Source of the DNA: Cyanobacteria bacterium REEB459
Lineage (GTDB): Bacteria; Cyanobacteriota; Cyanobacteriia; Phormidesmidales; Phormidesmidaceae
Assembly: GCA_018970085.1 (NCBI GenBank)
Contig: JAGWXD010000003.1
Coordinates: 1 to 64,000 of the forward strand
Direction of reading: 5' to 3'
Length of the DNA stretch: 64,000 bases
Positions 55,179 through 64,000 of the stretch are shown here, one piece after another (the stretch's first letter is position 1; each line of letters begins with the position of its first letter). Made by a program: the position numbers and the translations under genes. The notes below the pieces were generated by a model. The model was not told where the DNA came from, searched no databases, and worked only from the letters and a program-made list of their open reading frames with translations.

Positions 55179-55430
55179 CTAAGCCTCCGCCACCCGATTA
55201 ACAATATCTGCCACCACCCAGCGCTTGGTGCGACTCAAGGGACGGGTCTCTAAAATGCGGACGCGATCTCCCTCCTGACAAGCATTTCCCTCATCGTGGG
55301 CTTTATAACGCTTGGTGCGCACCACAATCTTGCCGTATTTAGGATGGGAGGCCCGGCTTTCAACGGCAACAACAACGGTTTTATCCATTTTGTTGCTCAC
55401 CACCAACCCCACTCGTTCTTTAACCGCCAT
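55179..55430 (-). CDS. rpsQ: Ribosomal protein S17 (uS17)
   Basis: 83 residues from the ATG at 55430 ([21 protein letters not shown]); an open frame further upstream overlaps rpmC and is not used. [25 protein letters not shown] and [16 protein letters not shown] are typical. OB-fold 16S rRNA binder. Gap of 16 bases after rpmC. Confidence 0.97.
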   Translation of the reverse strand: MAVKERVGLVVSNKMDKTVVVAVESRASHPKYGKIVVRTKRYKAHDEGNACQEGDRVRILETRPLSRTKRWVVADIVNRVAEA

Positions 55431-55446
55431 CGCAATGTCCTCCCTC

Positions 55447-55713
55447 CTACTGTACTGATGTAGATTCTGACGGGGTCCCGACCTCTGCCTCAACCTCAGA
55501 GAGGGCAACAGCAGCAAGCTCGCGCTCCCGCTGAACAGTCATCAATTGAGCCAGACGATGTCGAGCATGCTTAAACTGATGGACCTCCTTACTCAATTGT
55601 CGAGTAGCCTGCTTGAAGCGCAGTTGAAATAACTCCTGCTTAACTTCAACAATGGCCTCGATCAATTCTTCATCACTGAGATTACGGGCTGATTCAATCT
55701 TAGACAGTGCCAT
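55447..55713 (-). CDS. rpmC: Ribosomal protein L29 (uL29)
   Basis: 88 residues from the ATG at 55713, 4 bases after rpl[31 protein letters not shown] is the L29 helical hairpin. The C-terminal about 25 residues are an acidic extension ([14 protein letters not shown]) longer than in E. coli (63). Located at the polypeptide exit tunnel with L23. Confidence 0.95.
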   Translation of the reverse strand: MALSKIESARNLSDEELIEAIVEVKQELFQLRFKQATRQLSKEVHQFKHARHRLAQLMTVQRERELAAVALSEVEAEVGTPSESTSVQ

Positions 55714-55717
55714 AGCC

Positions 55718-56140
55718 CTAGACCTCCTCCTGACTGTCTTTGAGAATAAACTTGGTCTTAAAGGGCAGCTTAAAAGAAGCCAGGCGCATAGCCTCACGGG
55801 CGGTTGCCTCAGGCACCCCGTCAATTTCAAAAATAATTCGACCAGGCTTAATCACTGCCACCCAAAACTCCGGATTCCCCTTACCAGAACCCATGCGGGT
55901 TTCAGCAGGTCGCTGGGTCACCGGCTTGTCTGGAAAGACCCGAATCCAGATCTTACCGCCCCGCCGGATATAGCGAGTCATAGCTCGCCGGGCTGCCTCG
56001 ATCTGGCGCGAAGTTAACCAGCAAGGTTCAATCGCCTGCAGGGCGAAATCACCAAAGCTAATATCACTACCCCGGTGAGCCATCCCGCGCATACGCCCGC
56101 GATGCTGCTTGCGAAATTTAGTTCGTTTTGGACTAAGCAT
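55718..56140 (-). CDS. rplP: Ribosomal protein L16 (uL16)
   Basis: 140 residues: [24 protein letters not shown] start, then [41 protein letters not shown]-type core and [15 protein letters not shown]. Sits at the A-site finger of the 50S subunit. Gap of 45 bases after rpsC. Confidence 0.97.
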   Translation of the reverse strand: MLSPKRTKFRKQHRGRMRGMAHRGSDISFGDFALQAIEPCWLTSRQIEAARRAMTRYIRRGGKIWIRVFPDKPVTQRPAETRMGSGKGNPEFWVAVIKPGRIIFEIDGVPEATAREAMRLASFKLPFKTKFILKDSQEEV

Positions 56141-56185
56141 GGATCGGCACTCGTGAACTCAGAACTTAAATGAAATCAGCAAAAG

Positions 56186-56917
56186 TCAAGCTTCGTTAGA
56201 ACGATCTTCAAACTGTTGGCGTCGCCGCGGCTGACGCCGCCGCGGCTGAGCATTGGGGGCAGCAGCAGGCTCCTCCTGCCCAGGAATAATCTCACCTTTG
56301 AAGATCCAAACCTTAACGCCCAAAATACCGTAGGTGGTTTGGGCCGTCGTATAGGCATAGTCAACATCTGCCCGGAGGGTATGGAGCGGCACCCGTCCTT
56401 CCCGAGTCCATTCCGTACGGGCAATTTCAGCCCCATTCAGACGACCACTCACCTGAATTTTAATGCCTTCAATACCAGCCCGTTGAGCCCGTTGAATAGC
56501 TTGGCGTACAACCCGACGAAAGGAAACCCGACGCTCTAATTGCTGAATAATATACTCCGCCACCAGGGCGGCCTCAGCATCGACTCGATTGACCTCTACG
56601 ACATTTACCCGAATCTGGCGGTTAGGATCCTTCAGAGCCTTTTGCAAACCGCTCCGCAGCGCCTCAATGCCAGCCCCTCCCCGACCAACCACCACCCCAG
56701 GACGAGCCGTACGAACCTCCAGGTCAATCTGATCAACCTTGCGTTGAATGCGAATGTCGGCGATACCTGCATTGTTGTGGGCCTTACGAACGTACTCGCG
56801 AATACAGTAATCTTCCTGCAGGAGCTCAGCATAGCGCATACCCTCGGCAAACCAGAGGGACCGATGCTCCTGCACGACCCCAAGGCGAAACCCAGTTGGA
56901 TGAATTTTATGTCCCAC
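56186..56917 (-). CDS. rpsC: Ribosomal protein S3 (uS3)
   Basis: 243 residues from [23 protein letters not shown], a KH domain ([21 protein letters not shown]) and the C-terminal S3 domain ([45 protein letters not shown]). The last about 25 residues are arginine- and glutamine-rich ([12 protein letters not shown]). Head of the 30S at the mRNA entry. Gap of 80 bases after rplV. Confidence 0.97.
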   Translation of the reverse strand: MGHKIHPTGFRLGVVQEHRSLWFAEGMRYAELLQEDYCIREYVRKAHNNAGIADIRIQRKVDQIDLEVRTARPGVVVGRGGAGIEALRSGLQKALKDPNRQIRVNVVEVNRVDAEAALVAEYIIQQLERRVSFRRVVRQAIQRAQRAGIEGIKIQVSGRLNGAEIARTEWTREGRVPLHTLRADVDYAYTTAQTTYGILGVKVWIFKGEIIPGQEEPAAAPNAQPRRRQPRRRQQFEDRSNEA

Positions 56918-56997
56918 AAACAGACCCTCTAAAAAATGCTAGCTAGTTAACGACAACCCGGCTCAACCAAATCCAGACAAACCCATTAAACGCTCAA

Positions 56998-57354
56998 TTA
57001 CTCCATCTCTGGAGCCACCGCAACGGTAATATGACAGGTCGGCTTACGAATCTGATAGGCTCGCCCCTGGGCTCGAGGCCGAAACCGCTTTAAAACCGCC
57101 CCACCATCTGCGTAAGCCTCGCTCACCACCAAACCCAGAGGATCGAGGCCATTATTATGTTCGGCATTGGCCACCGCAGAACGCAGCACCTTGATCACAG
57201 GTTCACAGGCCTTATAGGGCATAAACTCTAGAATAATCAAAGCATCTCGATAACTTTTTCCCCGAATTTGATCGAGCACCCGCCGTACCTTTCGAGGTGA
57301 CATACGGATATTACGAGCCACAGCCTTGACCTGATTTTCGTTACGTACAGCCAT
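56998..57354 (-). CDS. rplV: Ribosomal protein L22 (uL22)
   Basis: 118 residues: [30 protein letters not shown], the extended loop [36 protein letters not shown]-type ending. Lines the exit tunnel, where loop changes give macrolide resistance. Gap of 15 bases after rpsS. Confidence 0.97.
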   Translation of the reverse strand: MAVRNENQVKAVARNIRMSPRKVRRVLDQIRGKSYRDALIILEFMPYKACEPVIKVLRSAVANAEHNNGLDPLGLVVSEAYADGGAVLKRFRPRAQGRAYQIRKPTCHITVAVAPEME

Positions 57355-57369
57355 CTCCCCAGTTTCCCC

Positions 57370-57648
57370 CTAACGACGAGCTTTCTTGTCACTTTTGGCG
57401 TGACCCCGGAAAGTACGGGTCGGAGCGAATTCCCCCAGCTTATGCCCCACCATCTGCTCTGTCACGTAAACCGGCACATGTTGCCGACCGTTGTGGACCG
57501 CAATAGTATGGCCGATCATCTGGGGCAGAATGGTTGAAGCTCGAGACCAGGTTTTAATCACCTGTTTATCTCCTCGGGTATTGAGGGCCTCAATTTTTGT
57601 CATTAAATGATCGGCCACAAAGGGCCCTTTTTTTAGTGAGCGTGACAT
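57370..57648 (-). CDS. rpsS: Ribosomal protein S19 (uS19)
   Basis: 92 residues from the ATG at 57648 ([16 protein letters not shown]); an in-frame upstream start at 57678 would add ten unlike residues. [49 protein letters not shown] are conserved. In the 30S head near the A site. Gap of 51 bases after rplB. Confidence 0.97.
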   Translation of the reverse strand: MSRSLKKGPFVADHLMTKIEALNTRGDKQVIKTWSRASTILPQMIGHTIAVHNGRQHVPVYVTEQMVGHKLGEFAPTRTFRGHAKSDKKARR

Positions 57649-57699
57649 AACAATCCCTTGCCCATAACCAGGCAGCAAACATTAATCCAGGCACTTTGA

Positions 57700-58563
57700 C
57701 TAAGCATTGCGACCACCCCGTCCCCGTTTCGACACCCGGCGCCGGCGCCGCACCACATACTTATTGCTATCTTTTTTCTTACTCCGGGTTTTGTATCCTA
57801 AAGCTGGCTTACCCCAGGGAGTCACAGGTCCAGAGCGACCAATAGGGGCACGTCCTTCTCCGCCACCGTGGGGGTGATCCACCGGGTTCATAACACTGCC
57901 TCGCACCTCTGGACGGCGGCCCAGCCAGCGCTTGCGGCCAGCCTTACCCAAACTGACGTTACGAATATCAGCGTTACCTACCTGACCAATGGTGGCATAG
58001 CACTCCCGTCTGACCATACGAACTTCGGTGGAGGGCAACTTCAGGGTGACGTAGTCCCCTTCCTTAGCCACCACCTGGGCACCCGACCCAGCAGTACGCA
58101 CCATTTGGCCACCCTTACCGGGCAACATTTCAATATTGTGAACAGTGGTACCTAAAGGAATTTTATACAGGGGCAGGGCATTACCCACCTCTAGGGGAGA
58201 ATCGGGACCAGAAATGACCGTGCTACCAACGGTTAAACCAGCGGGAGAGAGAATGTAGCGCTTCTCTCCATCTTCGTAATGAAGCAGAGAAATACGAGCA
58301 TTACGGTTAGGGTCGTATTCTATGGTGGCAACCCGGGCAGCGACACCGACCTTATCACGACGAAAATCAATTACCCGGTAGAGCCGCTTATGGCCTCCAC
58401 CCCGATGGCGACAGGTAATAACTCCGCGGTTATTACGCCCCTTGGCACGATGCTTAGAGTGAACTAAGGACTTTTCAGGCTCACTACAGGTGATCTCGGC
58501 GAACTCAGAAACGGTTCGCTCGCGAGTACCGGGAGTATAGGGTCGGTAGGAACGGATGCCCAT
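57700..58563 (-). CDS. rplB: Ribosomal protein L2 (uL2)
   Basis: 287 residues. [21 protein letters not shown] start, [30 protein letters not shown], and the essential peptidyl-transferase-adjacent histidine region [19 protein letters not shown]. One of the most conserved 50S proteins. Gap of 64 bases after rplW. Confidence 0.98.
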   Translation of the reverse strand: MGIRSYRPYTPGTRERTVSEFAEITCSEPEKSLVHSKHRAKGRNNRGVITCRHRGGGHKRLYRVIDFRRDKVGVAARVATIEYDPNRNARISLLHYEDGEKRYILSPAGLTVGSTVISGPDSPLEVGNALPLYKIPLGTTVHNIEMLPGKGGQMVRTAGSGAQVVAKEGDYVTLKLPSTEVRMVRRECYATIGQVGNADIRNVSLGKAGRKRWLGRRPEVRGSVMNPVDHPHGGGEGRAPIGRSGPVTPWGKPALGYKTRSKKKDSNKYVVRRRRRVSKRGRGGRNA

Positions 58564-58627
58564 GGCGATACTGACTGGCTACTGGATTAAACGACGGAAA
58601 AGTAAGAAAAATCGATTGGCAGCAGGG

Positions 58628-58930
58628 TTAAAGATCAGGGAAGAGGGGAATGGAATCTCCTGCAGCCAGGGTCACCACAGCTCGTTTATAGTGAGCTCGA
58701 TGACCGACAAAGCGCCCCATACGACGCTTTTTCTTAGGAGGATTGAAGGTGTTAACAGCAACCACTTTGACATCAAACAGTTCTTCGATCGCCGCTTTAA
58801 TTTGCAGTTTGTTGGCGTCGGGTACCACCTCGAAAACATACTGGTTGTTTTCCAGCAGCATGGTGGCTTTTTCTGTCAATAGCGGCCGGCGAATCAAATC
58901 TGCCAGGGTGGGGATCAAAACCTTAGTCAC
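58628..58930 (-). CDS. rplW: Ribosomal protein L23 (uL23)
   Basis: 100 residues from GTG 58930 ([21 protein letters not shown]), chosen because AGGAGG (58937-58942) sits 6 bases upstream and family members start there; a longer frame reading from 58954 is not supported. Its first 8 bases overlap the end of rpl[30 protein letters not shown] is the conserved tail. Docking site for trigger factor and SRP at the exit tunnel. Confidence 0.96.
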   Translation of the reverse strand: MTKVLIPTLADLIRRPLLTEKATMLLENNQYVFEVVPDANKLQIKAAIEELFDVKVVAVNTFNPPKKKRRMGRFVGHRAHYKRAVVTLAAGDSIPLFPDL

Positions 58931-59555
58931 AATAAACCTCCTGAATAGTCTCAAGGGCAGTCGAGGTAATTACCAGTTGGTCAGCCGCCAGCAGGTCATA
59001 GACATTTAACCCATTGGCCGTAATTAACTTGAGCTTTTCAACATTACGGGCTGAAAGGTAAATCCCCTCTTGTTTCTCAGCGATTACCAGGAGTACCTTA
59101 CTGTGAGCATCTACGCCCCAGCGACTCAAGGCCTCAACTAGTTCTTTAGTTTTGGGTCGCTCAAACCGAGCAGCAAAGGATTCCACCACAATCAGGTCAT
59201 CAATACGACTCTGTAGAGCAGTACGCAGGGCTAGACGACGCTCCTTGCGATTCATTTTGAGACTATAGTCTCGAGGTTTAGGACCAAAAATGACCCCACC
59301 GCCCCGCCATAGAGGAGATCGGTTAGACCCTGCCCGAGCCCTACCAGTGCCCTTTTGGCGCCAGGGCTTGCGTCCCCCTCCCCGAACCTCAGCCCGAGTC
59401 TTAGTCGAGACCGTGCCCTGACGAGCATTGGCCATCTGGCGAACCAGGGCCCGATGGACAACGTGACTGGCTGTAGACTCATCGGCGACCTTCAGGTCTA
59501 GGGTGGCGCTGCCAGCATCCTTGCCATCCCAATTTTTAATGGCGCACTTTACCAT
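58923..59555 (-). CDS. rplD: Ribosomal protein L4 (uL4)
   Basis: 210 residues. [57 protein letters not shown]-type extended loop is unmistakable, with the globular part [25 protein letters not shown]. Lines the exit tunnel; in E. coli it also represses the S10 operon. Gap of 62 bases after rplC. Confidence 0.97.
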   Translation of the reverse strand: MVKCAIKNWDGKDAGSATLDLKVADESTASHVVHRALVRQMANARQGTVSTKTRAEVRGGGRKPWRQKGTGRARAGSNRSPLWRGGGVIFGPKPRDYSLKMNRKERRLALRTALQSRIDDLIVVESFAARFERPKTKELVEALSRWGVDAHSKVLLVIAEKQEGIYLSARNVEKLKLITANGLNVYDLLAADQLVITSTALETIQEVYCD

Positions 59556-59617
59556 ACTCTTGACCTATCTCTAAACCTCTGCAAGTTCTGCCCCAAAACC
59601 GTCACAACCGTACTAGG

Positions 59618-60253
59618 TTAGGCCTTAACCCACTTGGCTGGAGTGATACTCACCAAGCCCCCTGGCTTACCAGGAATAGCTCCCTTAATCAGCAGCAGAT
59701 GGCGATCGCTGTCTACCTGGACAACCTCTAATTTTCGAATAGTCACCTGGCTATCACCCAGGTGGCCTGCCATCCGCTTGCCTGGATAAACCCGCCCTGG
59801 GGTGGTACCAGCCCCGGTGGAACCAGGCAAACGATGATTTTTAGAGCCGTGGGCCATAGGCCCACGGCGAAAGTTATGGCGTTTTTGGTAACCGGCAAAG
59901 CCTCGACCAATACTCTTCCCTCTGACATCAACCAGTTGGCCCACCGTAAAGGTGTCAGCGGTAATAGACTGGCCCAACTCATACTCTGTCGCCACCTCAA
60001 CCCGGTACTCCTTTAGATAGCGCAAGGGAGCACTACCAGATCGGTTCAGGTGACCCAACTTAGGGCGATTCAAAGACTTTTCTGTAGTTTCTTCAAACCC
60101 TACCTGAATTGCCCCATAACCATCCGTATCCGGAGTCTTAACCTGGGTGACCACACAGGGGCCAGCCTGAATCACGGTAACGGGAATAGCCCTACCGGTC
60201 TGATCAAAGATTTGGGTCATACCCAGCTTCTTGCCGAGGATACCGAGTGCCAC
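59618..60253 (-). CDS. rplC: Ribosomal protein L3 (uL3)
   Basis: 211 residues from GTG (GGGAGA upstream). [38 protein letters not shown] start; [50 protein letters not shown] is the extension reaching the peptidyl transferase centre. First gene of the cluster: rpsJ, which precedes it in E. coli, lies elsewhere in cyanobacteria. A leader with hairpins extends upstream. Confidence 0.97.
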   Translation of the reverse strand: MALGILGKKLGMTQIFDQTGRAIPVTVIQAGPCVVTQVKTPDTDGYGAIQVGFEETTEKSLNRPKLGHLNRSGSAPLRYLKEYRVEVATEYELGQSITADTFTVGQLVDVRGKSIGRGFAGYQKRHNFRRGPMAHGSKNHRLPGSTGAGTTPGRVYPGKRMAGHLGDSQVTIRKLEVVQVDSDRHLLLIKGAIPGKPGGLVSITPAKWVKA

Positions 60254-60288
60254 AGCGTTGTCTCCCTAGGATCACACTACCAACAATA

Positions 60289-60318
60289 GTTTCTTAGGCC
60301 CTAAACAGCCTGAGAAAC
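60289..60318 (-). promoter_or_regulatory. Hairpin in the leader of the ribosomal protein operon
   Basis: GTTTCTCAGGC pairs with GCCTAAGAAAC (10 Watson-Crick pairs plus one G-T) around an 8-base loop. It ends 35 bases before the rplC GTG. Position suits an autogenous control site, perhaps for L3 or L4, but nothing in the sequence proves that. Confidence 0.5.
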
Positions 60319-60428
60319 GTCCAACCGCATTTACTCTTGAAGGCGCTATCAGAGGCCGCAACTCCTGCTTAGAAGTGGGTCCCTGTAACCGATAACTATT
60401 CAAAAGAAAATTGGCCCTCTACGGTGGG

Positions 60429-60461
60429 TAAAGATGGCCCTGACCTAATCAGCCATCTTTA
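60429..60461. repeat. Perfect 10-base inverted repeat
   Basis: TAAAGATGGC (60429-60438) and GCCATCTTTA (60452-60461) with a 13-base loop, about 175 bases upstream of rplC. Symmetric, so it could act on either strand. No T-run. Confidence 0.8.
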
Positions 60462-60701
60462 AAAACCGCAATGACCTTTGCCAGGACTTGAAGAGCACCT
60501 ATGCCCTTCAGTATCCTTTTTCAGCGGCAACTTCTAATGGTACATCTTCCCTTGAAAGATGTCTATTATTATCCAGCATTTTCTTTAGTCCCCCGGATCA
60601 GCAGACCGCAGCCAGCTAAATCCAGCCATATGACTGAACTGCTCAGAGCCACTACAGCCTAGCCTGGCCAGGGGGGCAAGCTAGGGTCAACGGGACTTCC
60701 G

Positions 60702-60756
60702 CTCCCAACTCCTATGGTCAGTACTTTGCTACAACTATTGGGTTGGGAGTTTTTTC
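60702..60756 (+). terminator. Terminator-like hairpin without an upstream gene
   Basis: CTCCCAAC (60702-60709) pairs with GTTGGGAG (60742-60749), followed by seven bases of which six or more are T. The loop is long (32 bases). No protein gene ends just before it on the plus strand, which suggests a short RNA or readthrough from outside. Confidence 0.55.
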
Positions 60757-60936
60757 TTGGCAGCAGCCAGCCCACCGCCCTGTTCTTCATCTACCCTTCA
60801 CCTGGCTGTAGGTATTCTATAAAGTTTCCCCGCTTTCAGCTAAATGGCGCACCGTTATTCACCTTTCCTCCGGTCATACTAGGACATGTCAGCCCCATGG
60901 GGTTAGACACTCCCTAAAAAGAGAAACCCAATACAG

Positions 60937-60965
60937 CGGTCTGGCAAGTTGCTGGGCCGTTTTTT
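60937..60965 (+). terminator. Second terminator-like hairpin without an upstream gene
   Basis: CGGTCTGGC pairs with GCTGGGCCG (9 pairs, three of them G-T) around AAGTT, followed by six T. Plus-strand orientation, about 170 bases before mscS. A possible end for a small RNA starting near 60780-60840. Confidence 0.6.
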
Positions 60966-61134
60966 GTAGGTAACCCAACCTCGCCCCCCTGCCGGTCTAT
61001 AGCAGCCTGATGTACCCCAGGGACGACTGGCCAGGCTCTCTCAGAGTATTCTTAAGCTATGCCCGAGCTGGGTCACAAGGGGTTAGCCTAAAGACCTGAC
61101 TGGGCCCATCCGCCTTAGAGGTATAACAGAGTTC

Positions 61135-62937
61135 ATGGCCAATCCCGATTACCGCCGGTCTAGCTATAGATGGTCCAGCTATAGATGGATAGGGGGAATA
61201 ATGGTCAGCTTAGTGGTCTGCTTATTGGGGTTCGCCATAGAGGCTCAAGCTCAACTCCCCAACCCCCTGGAGAATTCGGTCAGCACCCCGCCGATGAGAG
61301 TCCAGCGGGCTGGGGTACTGGAAGTCACCGCCGTTACGTTAGATGGCAAAGATCTCTTTGACATCGCTGCGCCGGTTGTTTTGAATCGCCAGCAACCTGG
61401 CCTGCAGATACCGGTTGAGCTGCGGGCTAGGCAAATTGAACTAACTCTCAATCAGGTGGTAAGCCAGGCCCTCACCTATCTTGAAGAAAATGCCGTTGAT
61501 GCCGAACCCCAGGTCCCTGGGTCAGAGTTGATTCAAGTTAGGATTGAGCAAATCAATAACCTGCCCGCACTGTTTGCTCGGATTGGCAAATTCTCTGAAC
61601 CCAGGGTATTACTCACCGTCACCAATCATGACAGCCAATACCACGGGCGATCGCCAAGCCAACTGGCTCAAGTATGGCAGCGCCAGTTGCAAGAGTCTTT
61701 ACTGCAATCGCTAGCCAGTCGCCAACCAGCAGCCCTCAAAACCCAGCTTAGGACCGCCCTTCTGATTTTACTAGGCAGTTTGGGGTTGACGGTGCTGCTG
61801 GCCGGTAGCTGGCAGCTTTTGGGTTGGCGGAAGCGTAGCCTAGAACACAAGCCAGACGTGGCCCCGAGAAGTTTCGCCGCTGAAATTCTAAGCAGCCCGG
61901 AGTTGTCCCCTGTGTCGCGCTACCAGCTTTCTACGCGGCAGCGTCTGCAGTTAGTGGCTTTCTTTCGCTGGTTAATTTTCTGGGGCATTGCCTTTGTCTG
62001 GATTGCCGGTCTGGCCGGCACCTTGCATGTTTTCCCCCAGACTCGTCGCTATGCCTCGGATTTGTTTAAAGTGCCAGTTTTATGTCTACTGACCTGGTTT
62101 ACCAGTGGGTTGTTAAATCGGCTGGCCAATATTGGCATTGACGGGTTTGCCCAGGCTTGGGAAAAAAACGATTTGGGCAGTGGCCGCAATGTGGCGCACC
62201 GAGCTATGCGAATCTCTACTATTATTAACGCTGCCAAAGGCTTCAAAACCGTTGTTATCTATCTTTTAGCGGCATCACTGCTGCTACAGGCTTTAAAGCT
62301 TGCTCCTGTGTCAGTCTTTGCCCTGGGGGCGATCGCGGCTTTAGCCCTATCCTTTGCTGCCCAGAGTTTGGTCAAAGACCTGGTAAATGGCGTTCTGATT
62401 CTCCTAGAAGACCAGTATGCCATCGGCGATCTAGTCTCTACCGGAACCGCCACTGGCATTGTAGAGAACCTCAATCTTCGTATTACCCAAATTCGGGGGG
62501 AGGACGGGCGCCTGGTCACCCTACCGAATAGTCTGGTTACCCAGGTAGCCAACCTCAGTCGAAACTGGTCACGGGCGGTGATTACCATCGACGTAGCCTA
62601 TCATACAGACGTCGATCGAGCTCTGGCGGTGGTCCAAACAACTGCCCAGACCATGGCCCAAGACCCCAACTGGCGGGGTGACATTATTACTCCGATCGAA
62701 AACCTGGGAGTCAATGAGGTCACCCACGCTGGCCTCACCCTACTCCTCTGGATTCGAACCCAGCCCTTGAAACAGTACGGGGTAGCCAGAGAATTTCGGC
62801 GTCGACTACGGCTGGCCTTAGCCGCAGCGGGCATCCCCATCGGCATTCCTCAGCAGGAGTTAACCCCCTTACCGGAGGAAAAACCACCAGAAAACCACCC
62901 CGGGCCCGATCACCCCAAGCCAGACCTATTGACCTAA
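61135..62937 (+). CDS. MscS-family mechanosensitive channel with exported N-domain
   Basis: 600 residues. An N-terminal signal peptide (hydrophobic IMVSLVVCLLGFAIEAQAQ, about 22-40) and an extracytoplasmic domain (about 45-200) precede five membrane segments (near 207-228, 278-298, 312-332, 370-388, 393-412). The pore helix and following region GAIAALALSFAAQSLVKDLVNGVLILLEDQYAIGDLV and RITQIRGEDGRLVTLPNS are diagnostic of MscS. C-terminal cytosolic cage to about 580, then a proline-rich tail. It opens on osmotic downshock. The first residues contain a short repeat SSYRWSSYRW. Confidence 0.94.
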   Translation: MANPDYRRSSYRWSSYRWIGGIMVSLVVCLLGFAIEAQAQLPNPLENSVSTPPMRVQRAGVLEVTAVTLDGKDLFDIAAPVVLNRQQPGLQIPVELRARQIELTLNQVVSQALTYLEENAVDAEPQVPGSELIQVRIEQINNLPALFARIGKFSEPRVLLTVTNHDSQYHGRSPSQLAQVWQRQLQESLLQSLASRQPAALKTQLRTALLILLGSLGLTVLLAGSWQLLGWRKRSLEHKPDVAPRSFAAEILSSPELSPVSRYQLSTRQRLQLVAFFRWLIFWGIAFVWIAGLAGTLHVFPQTRRYASDLFKVPVLCLLTWFTSGLLNRLANIGIDGFAQAWEKNDLGSGRNVAHRAMRISTIINAAKGFKTVVIYLLAASLLLQALKLAPVSVFALGAIAALALSFAAQSLVKDLVNGVLILLEDQYAIGDLVSTGTATGIVENLNLRITQIRGEDGRLVTLPNSLVTQVANLSRNWSRAVITIDVAYHTDVDRALAVVQTTAQTMAQDPNWRGDIITPIENLGVNEVTHAGLTLLLWIRTQPLKQYGVAREFRRRLRLALAAAGIPIGIPQQELTPLPEEKPPENHPGPDHPKPDLLT

Positions 62938-62945
62938 ATAATCCA

Positions 62946-62964
62946 GCGGCCTGGCCCAGGCCGC
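62946..62964. terminator. Possible bidirectional terminator hairpin
   Basis: GCGGCCTGG, one C, CCAGGCCGC: a perfect 9-base inverted repeat between two convergent genes (stops at 62937 and 62986). No T-run, so intrinsic termination is uncertain. Confidence 0.45.
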
Positions 62965-62985
62965 AGACAGGGTACATCCCCGGCC

Positions 62986-64000
62986 CTACCCGGGAGGCAC
63001 CTGGTCACCCCCAGGGGCTGGGCCAGCGGGCGGGTTAGCAGGCTGATAGGGGACTGAAGGCTGGCTAGATCTGTCAGGACTCTGGCCCCCAGAGGGTGGG
63101 GAGAAAGTGCTATCTGCAGATCCAGAGGAGGGGTCAGCGGCAGGGCGACCGACCGGAACAACGGGTTGGTTAAGTTCTTTCTGAGTAGCCTCAGCAACCC
63201 GACGAATTAACTCGCTGGCCCGGCCGTCATTATCAGGCCGCTGCACCAAAATAGCCAGCACATAACGCCTACCATTAGCCGTATCTACCAGGGCCACATC
63301 CCCCAGGGAGGTAGCGATGTCTCCGGTTTTATTCGCTACAATGGTACCATCCTCAGCACCGATGCCCTTGGGTATCAGGCTCCGACTAGCGGTACGTTGC
63401 ATAATACTCAGCATGCGATCTCGAGAACGGGGCGACAACAATCCTCCTTGATCGATCAGGGCCATCAACAGAGCCAGGTCGTGGGCACTGGTCGTATTGG
63501 TACCCTGCAGATCGGGCAAGGCATTGTGCAAAATAGTAGAGCCCAATCCCCAATCGGCAAAGCGCTGATTCAAGGCCTCCTGTCCCCCCAGGGCCTCAAT
63601 CAACATATTTGTGGCGGTATTATCGCTATGAATAATCATGCGGGTAGCCACATCCAGGGCACTATACTGAGTACCCACCGGATCGTTAGCCATAGATCCC
63701 GATCCACTGGCGATCTGATTTTCCTTCAACACCAGGGTCTGGTTGAGACTCATGGCACCGCTATCGACCTGCTGCAAAAAAGCTATCAGAATCGGTACCT
63801 TGATCGTGCTGGCCGCCGCCATCGATTGACTACCCTTGAGATCAATATAGTGGCCAGAGTCTAGATCTAGGGCAAACAGGCTAGGGGTAAGACCAGGGGT
63901 AAGGGTAATGAGTTGCTCAATCTGAGCCTTAAAGCGAGTGAGCTCGTCGGTCAACTTTACGTCATCCACCCTATTGATGCCAGCCGAAGAGCCAGAATCG
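62986..64000 (-). CDS. Penicillin-binding-fold serine hydrolase, 5' end outside window
   Basis: At least 338 residues, open to the window edge; an internal GTG at 63969 is possible but the frame continues upstream, so the gene is probably partial. Class A beta-lactamase fold: active-site STIK (ASTIKVP), SDN (HSDNTATNM) and KTG (VANKTGDIA). The residue aligned with the deacylating Glu166 seems missing (PDLQGTNTT where PELN is expected), so beta-lactam hydrolysis is unlikely; a wall-related or unknown hydrolase role is more plausible. The C-terminal about 60 residues are Pro/Ser-rich. Convergent with mscS. Confidence 0.9.
   Translation of the reverse strand, partial: DSGSSAGINRVDDVKLTDELTRFKAQIEQLITLTPGLTPSLFALDLDSGHYIDLKGSQSMAAASTIKVPILIAFLQQVDSGAMSLNQTLVLKENQIASGSGSMANDPVGTQYSALDVATRMIIHSDNTATNMLIEALGGQEALNQRFADWGLGSTILHNALPDLQGTNTTSAHDLALLMALIDQGGLLSPRSRDRMLSIMQRTASRSLIPKGIGAEDGTIVANKTGDIATSLGDVALVDTANGRRYVLAILVQRPDNDGRASELIRRVAEATQKELNQPVVPVGRPAADPSSGSADSTFSPPSGGQSPDRSSQPSVPYQPANPPAGPAPGGDQVPPG

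Larger units (their letters stand above)
60254..61134. other. 881-base gap: operon leader, hairpins and two orphan terminators
   Basis: Between the ribosomal operon and mscS. Besides the leader hairpin near rplC it holds a perfect 10-base hairpin (60429-60461), a 7-base hairpin (60542-60562), and two plus-strand terminator-like structures (60702-60756 and 60937-60965). No convincing protein frame was found; a 67-codon frame at 60714-60917 looks non-coding. Confidence 0.55.

Noticed and set aside
60714-60917. 67-codon plus-strand frame in the gap before mscS
   Set aside because: Composition is not protein-like, no ribosome site, and it lies across one terminator-like hairpin.

Overview
The window comes from a cyanobacterial chromosome. 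The evidence is the 3' end of psbA (photosystem II D1), the ndhF-ndhD pair of the NDH-1 complex, a DnaE polymerase subunit ending in a split-intein half, a high-light-inducible protein, ycf23 and ycf66 homologues, a thylakoid-type FtsH, a Bacteria-type S10/spc ribosomal cluster lacking rpsJ, rpsN and rpmD (usual for cyanobacteria), and about two dozen copies of the HIP1 octamer GCGATCGC. Base composition is moderately GC-rich. The genus cannot be fixed from the sequence.

Layout. 0-4 kb: psbA end with a strong terminator, a decayed IS481-type transposase start, tRNA-Glu, three lineage-conserved proteins of unknown function, and tRNA-Arg. 4-10 kb: ycf23 (DUF561), an anchored unknown, a CobW/ZNG-type GTPase with a histidine-rich loop, Ycf66, RemA, a small cysteine-rich conserved protein and a TspO-related membrane protein. 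10-15 kb: a broken glycosyltransferase, an orphan DppB-type permease, guaB3, ktrA and anmK. 15-24 kb: a Ser/Thr kinase with an unassigned C-terminal domain, a tandem universal stress protein, a thioesterase next to a lumenal pentapeptide protein, ftsH, a DUF1232 protein, and ctaA-ctaB for heme A synthesis followed by a DUF2227 protein. 24-37 kb: aroB, a J-domain/pentapeptide fusion, rlmN, a broken polysaccharide flippase, a Fur-family (PerR-like) regulator overlapping nagA, two response-regulator proteins, a DUF1400 protein with an antisense-overlapping 58-residue membrane protein, a TIR-like conserved protein, a START-like protein, a HugZ-type protein and an HtrA-type protease with PPC domains. 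37-47 kb: ndhD and ndhF, an Orn/Lys/Arg-type decarboxylase, a 56-residue HLIP, dnaE-N and a putative outer-membrane protein. 47-60 kb: one long minus-strand run rplC-D-W-B-rpsS-rplV-rpsC-rplP-rpmC-rpsQ-rplN-X-E-rpsH-rplF-R-rpsE-rplO-secY-adk-infA-miaB. 60-64 kb: an 880-base gap with several hairpins and two orphan terminators, an MscS channel, and a penicillin-binding-fold hydrolase running off the edge.

Most genes are housekeeping: translation and Sec export, respiration and photosynthetic electron transport, heme A and shikimate synthesis, wall sugar recycling (anmK, nagA), potassium and osmotic control (ktrA, mscS), and stress response. Two broken genes (glycosyltransferase, flippase) both belong to exopolysaccharide or lipopolysaccharide assembly, and there is a transposase stub, so parts of the window are decaying. 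I do not see a CRISPR array, prophage, rRNA genes or a convincing unknown multi-gene system. The items most worth a second look are the split DnaE intein, the hairpin-rich leader of the ribosomal operon with nearby orphan terminators, the breakpoint after infA, the uncatalogued 58-residue membrane protein, the TIR-like protein, and the two response-regulator proteins with altered active sites.
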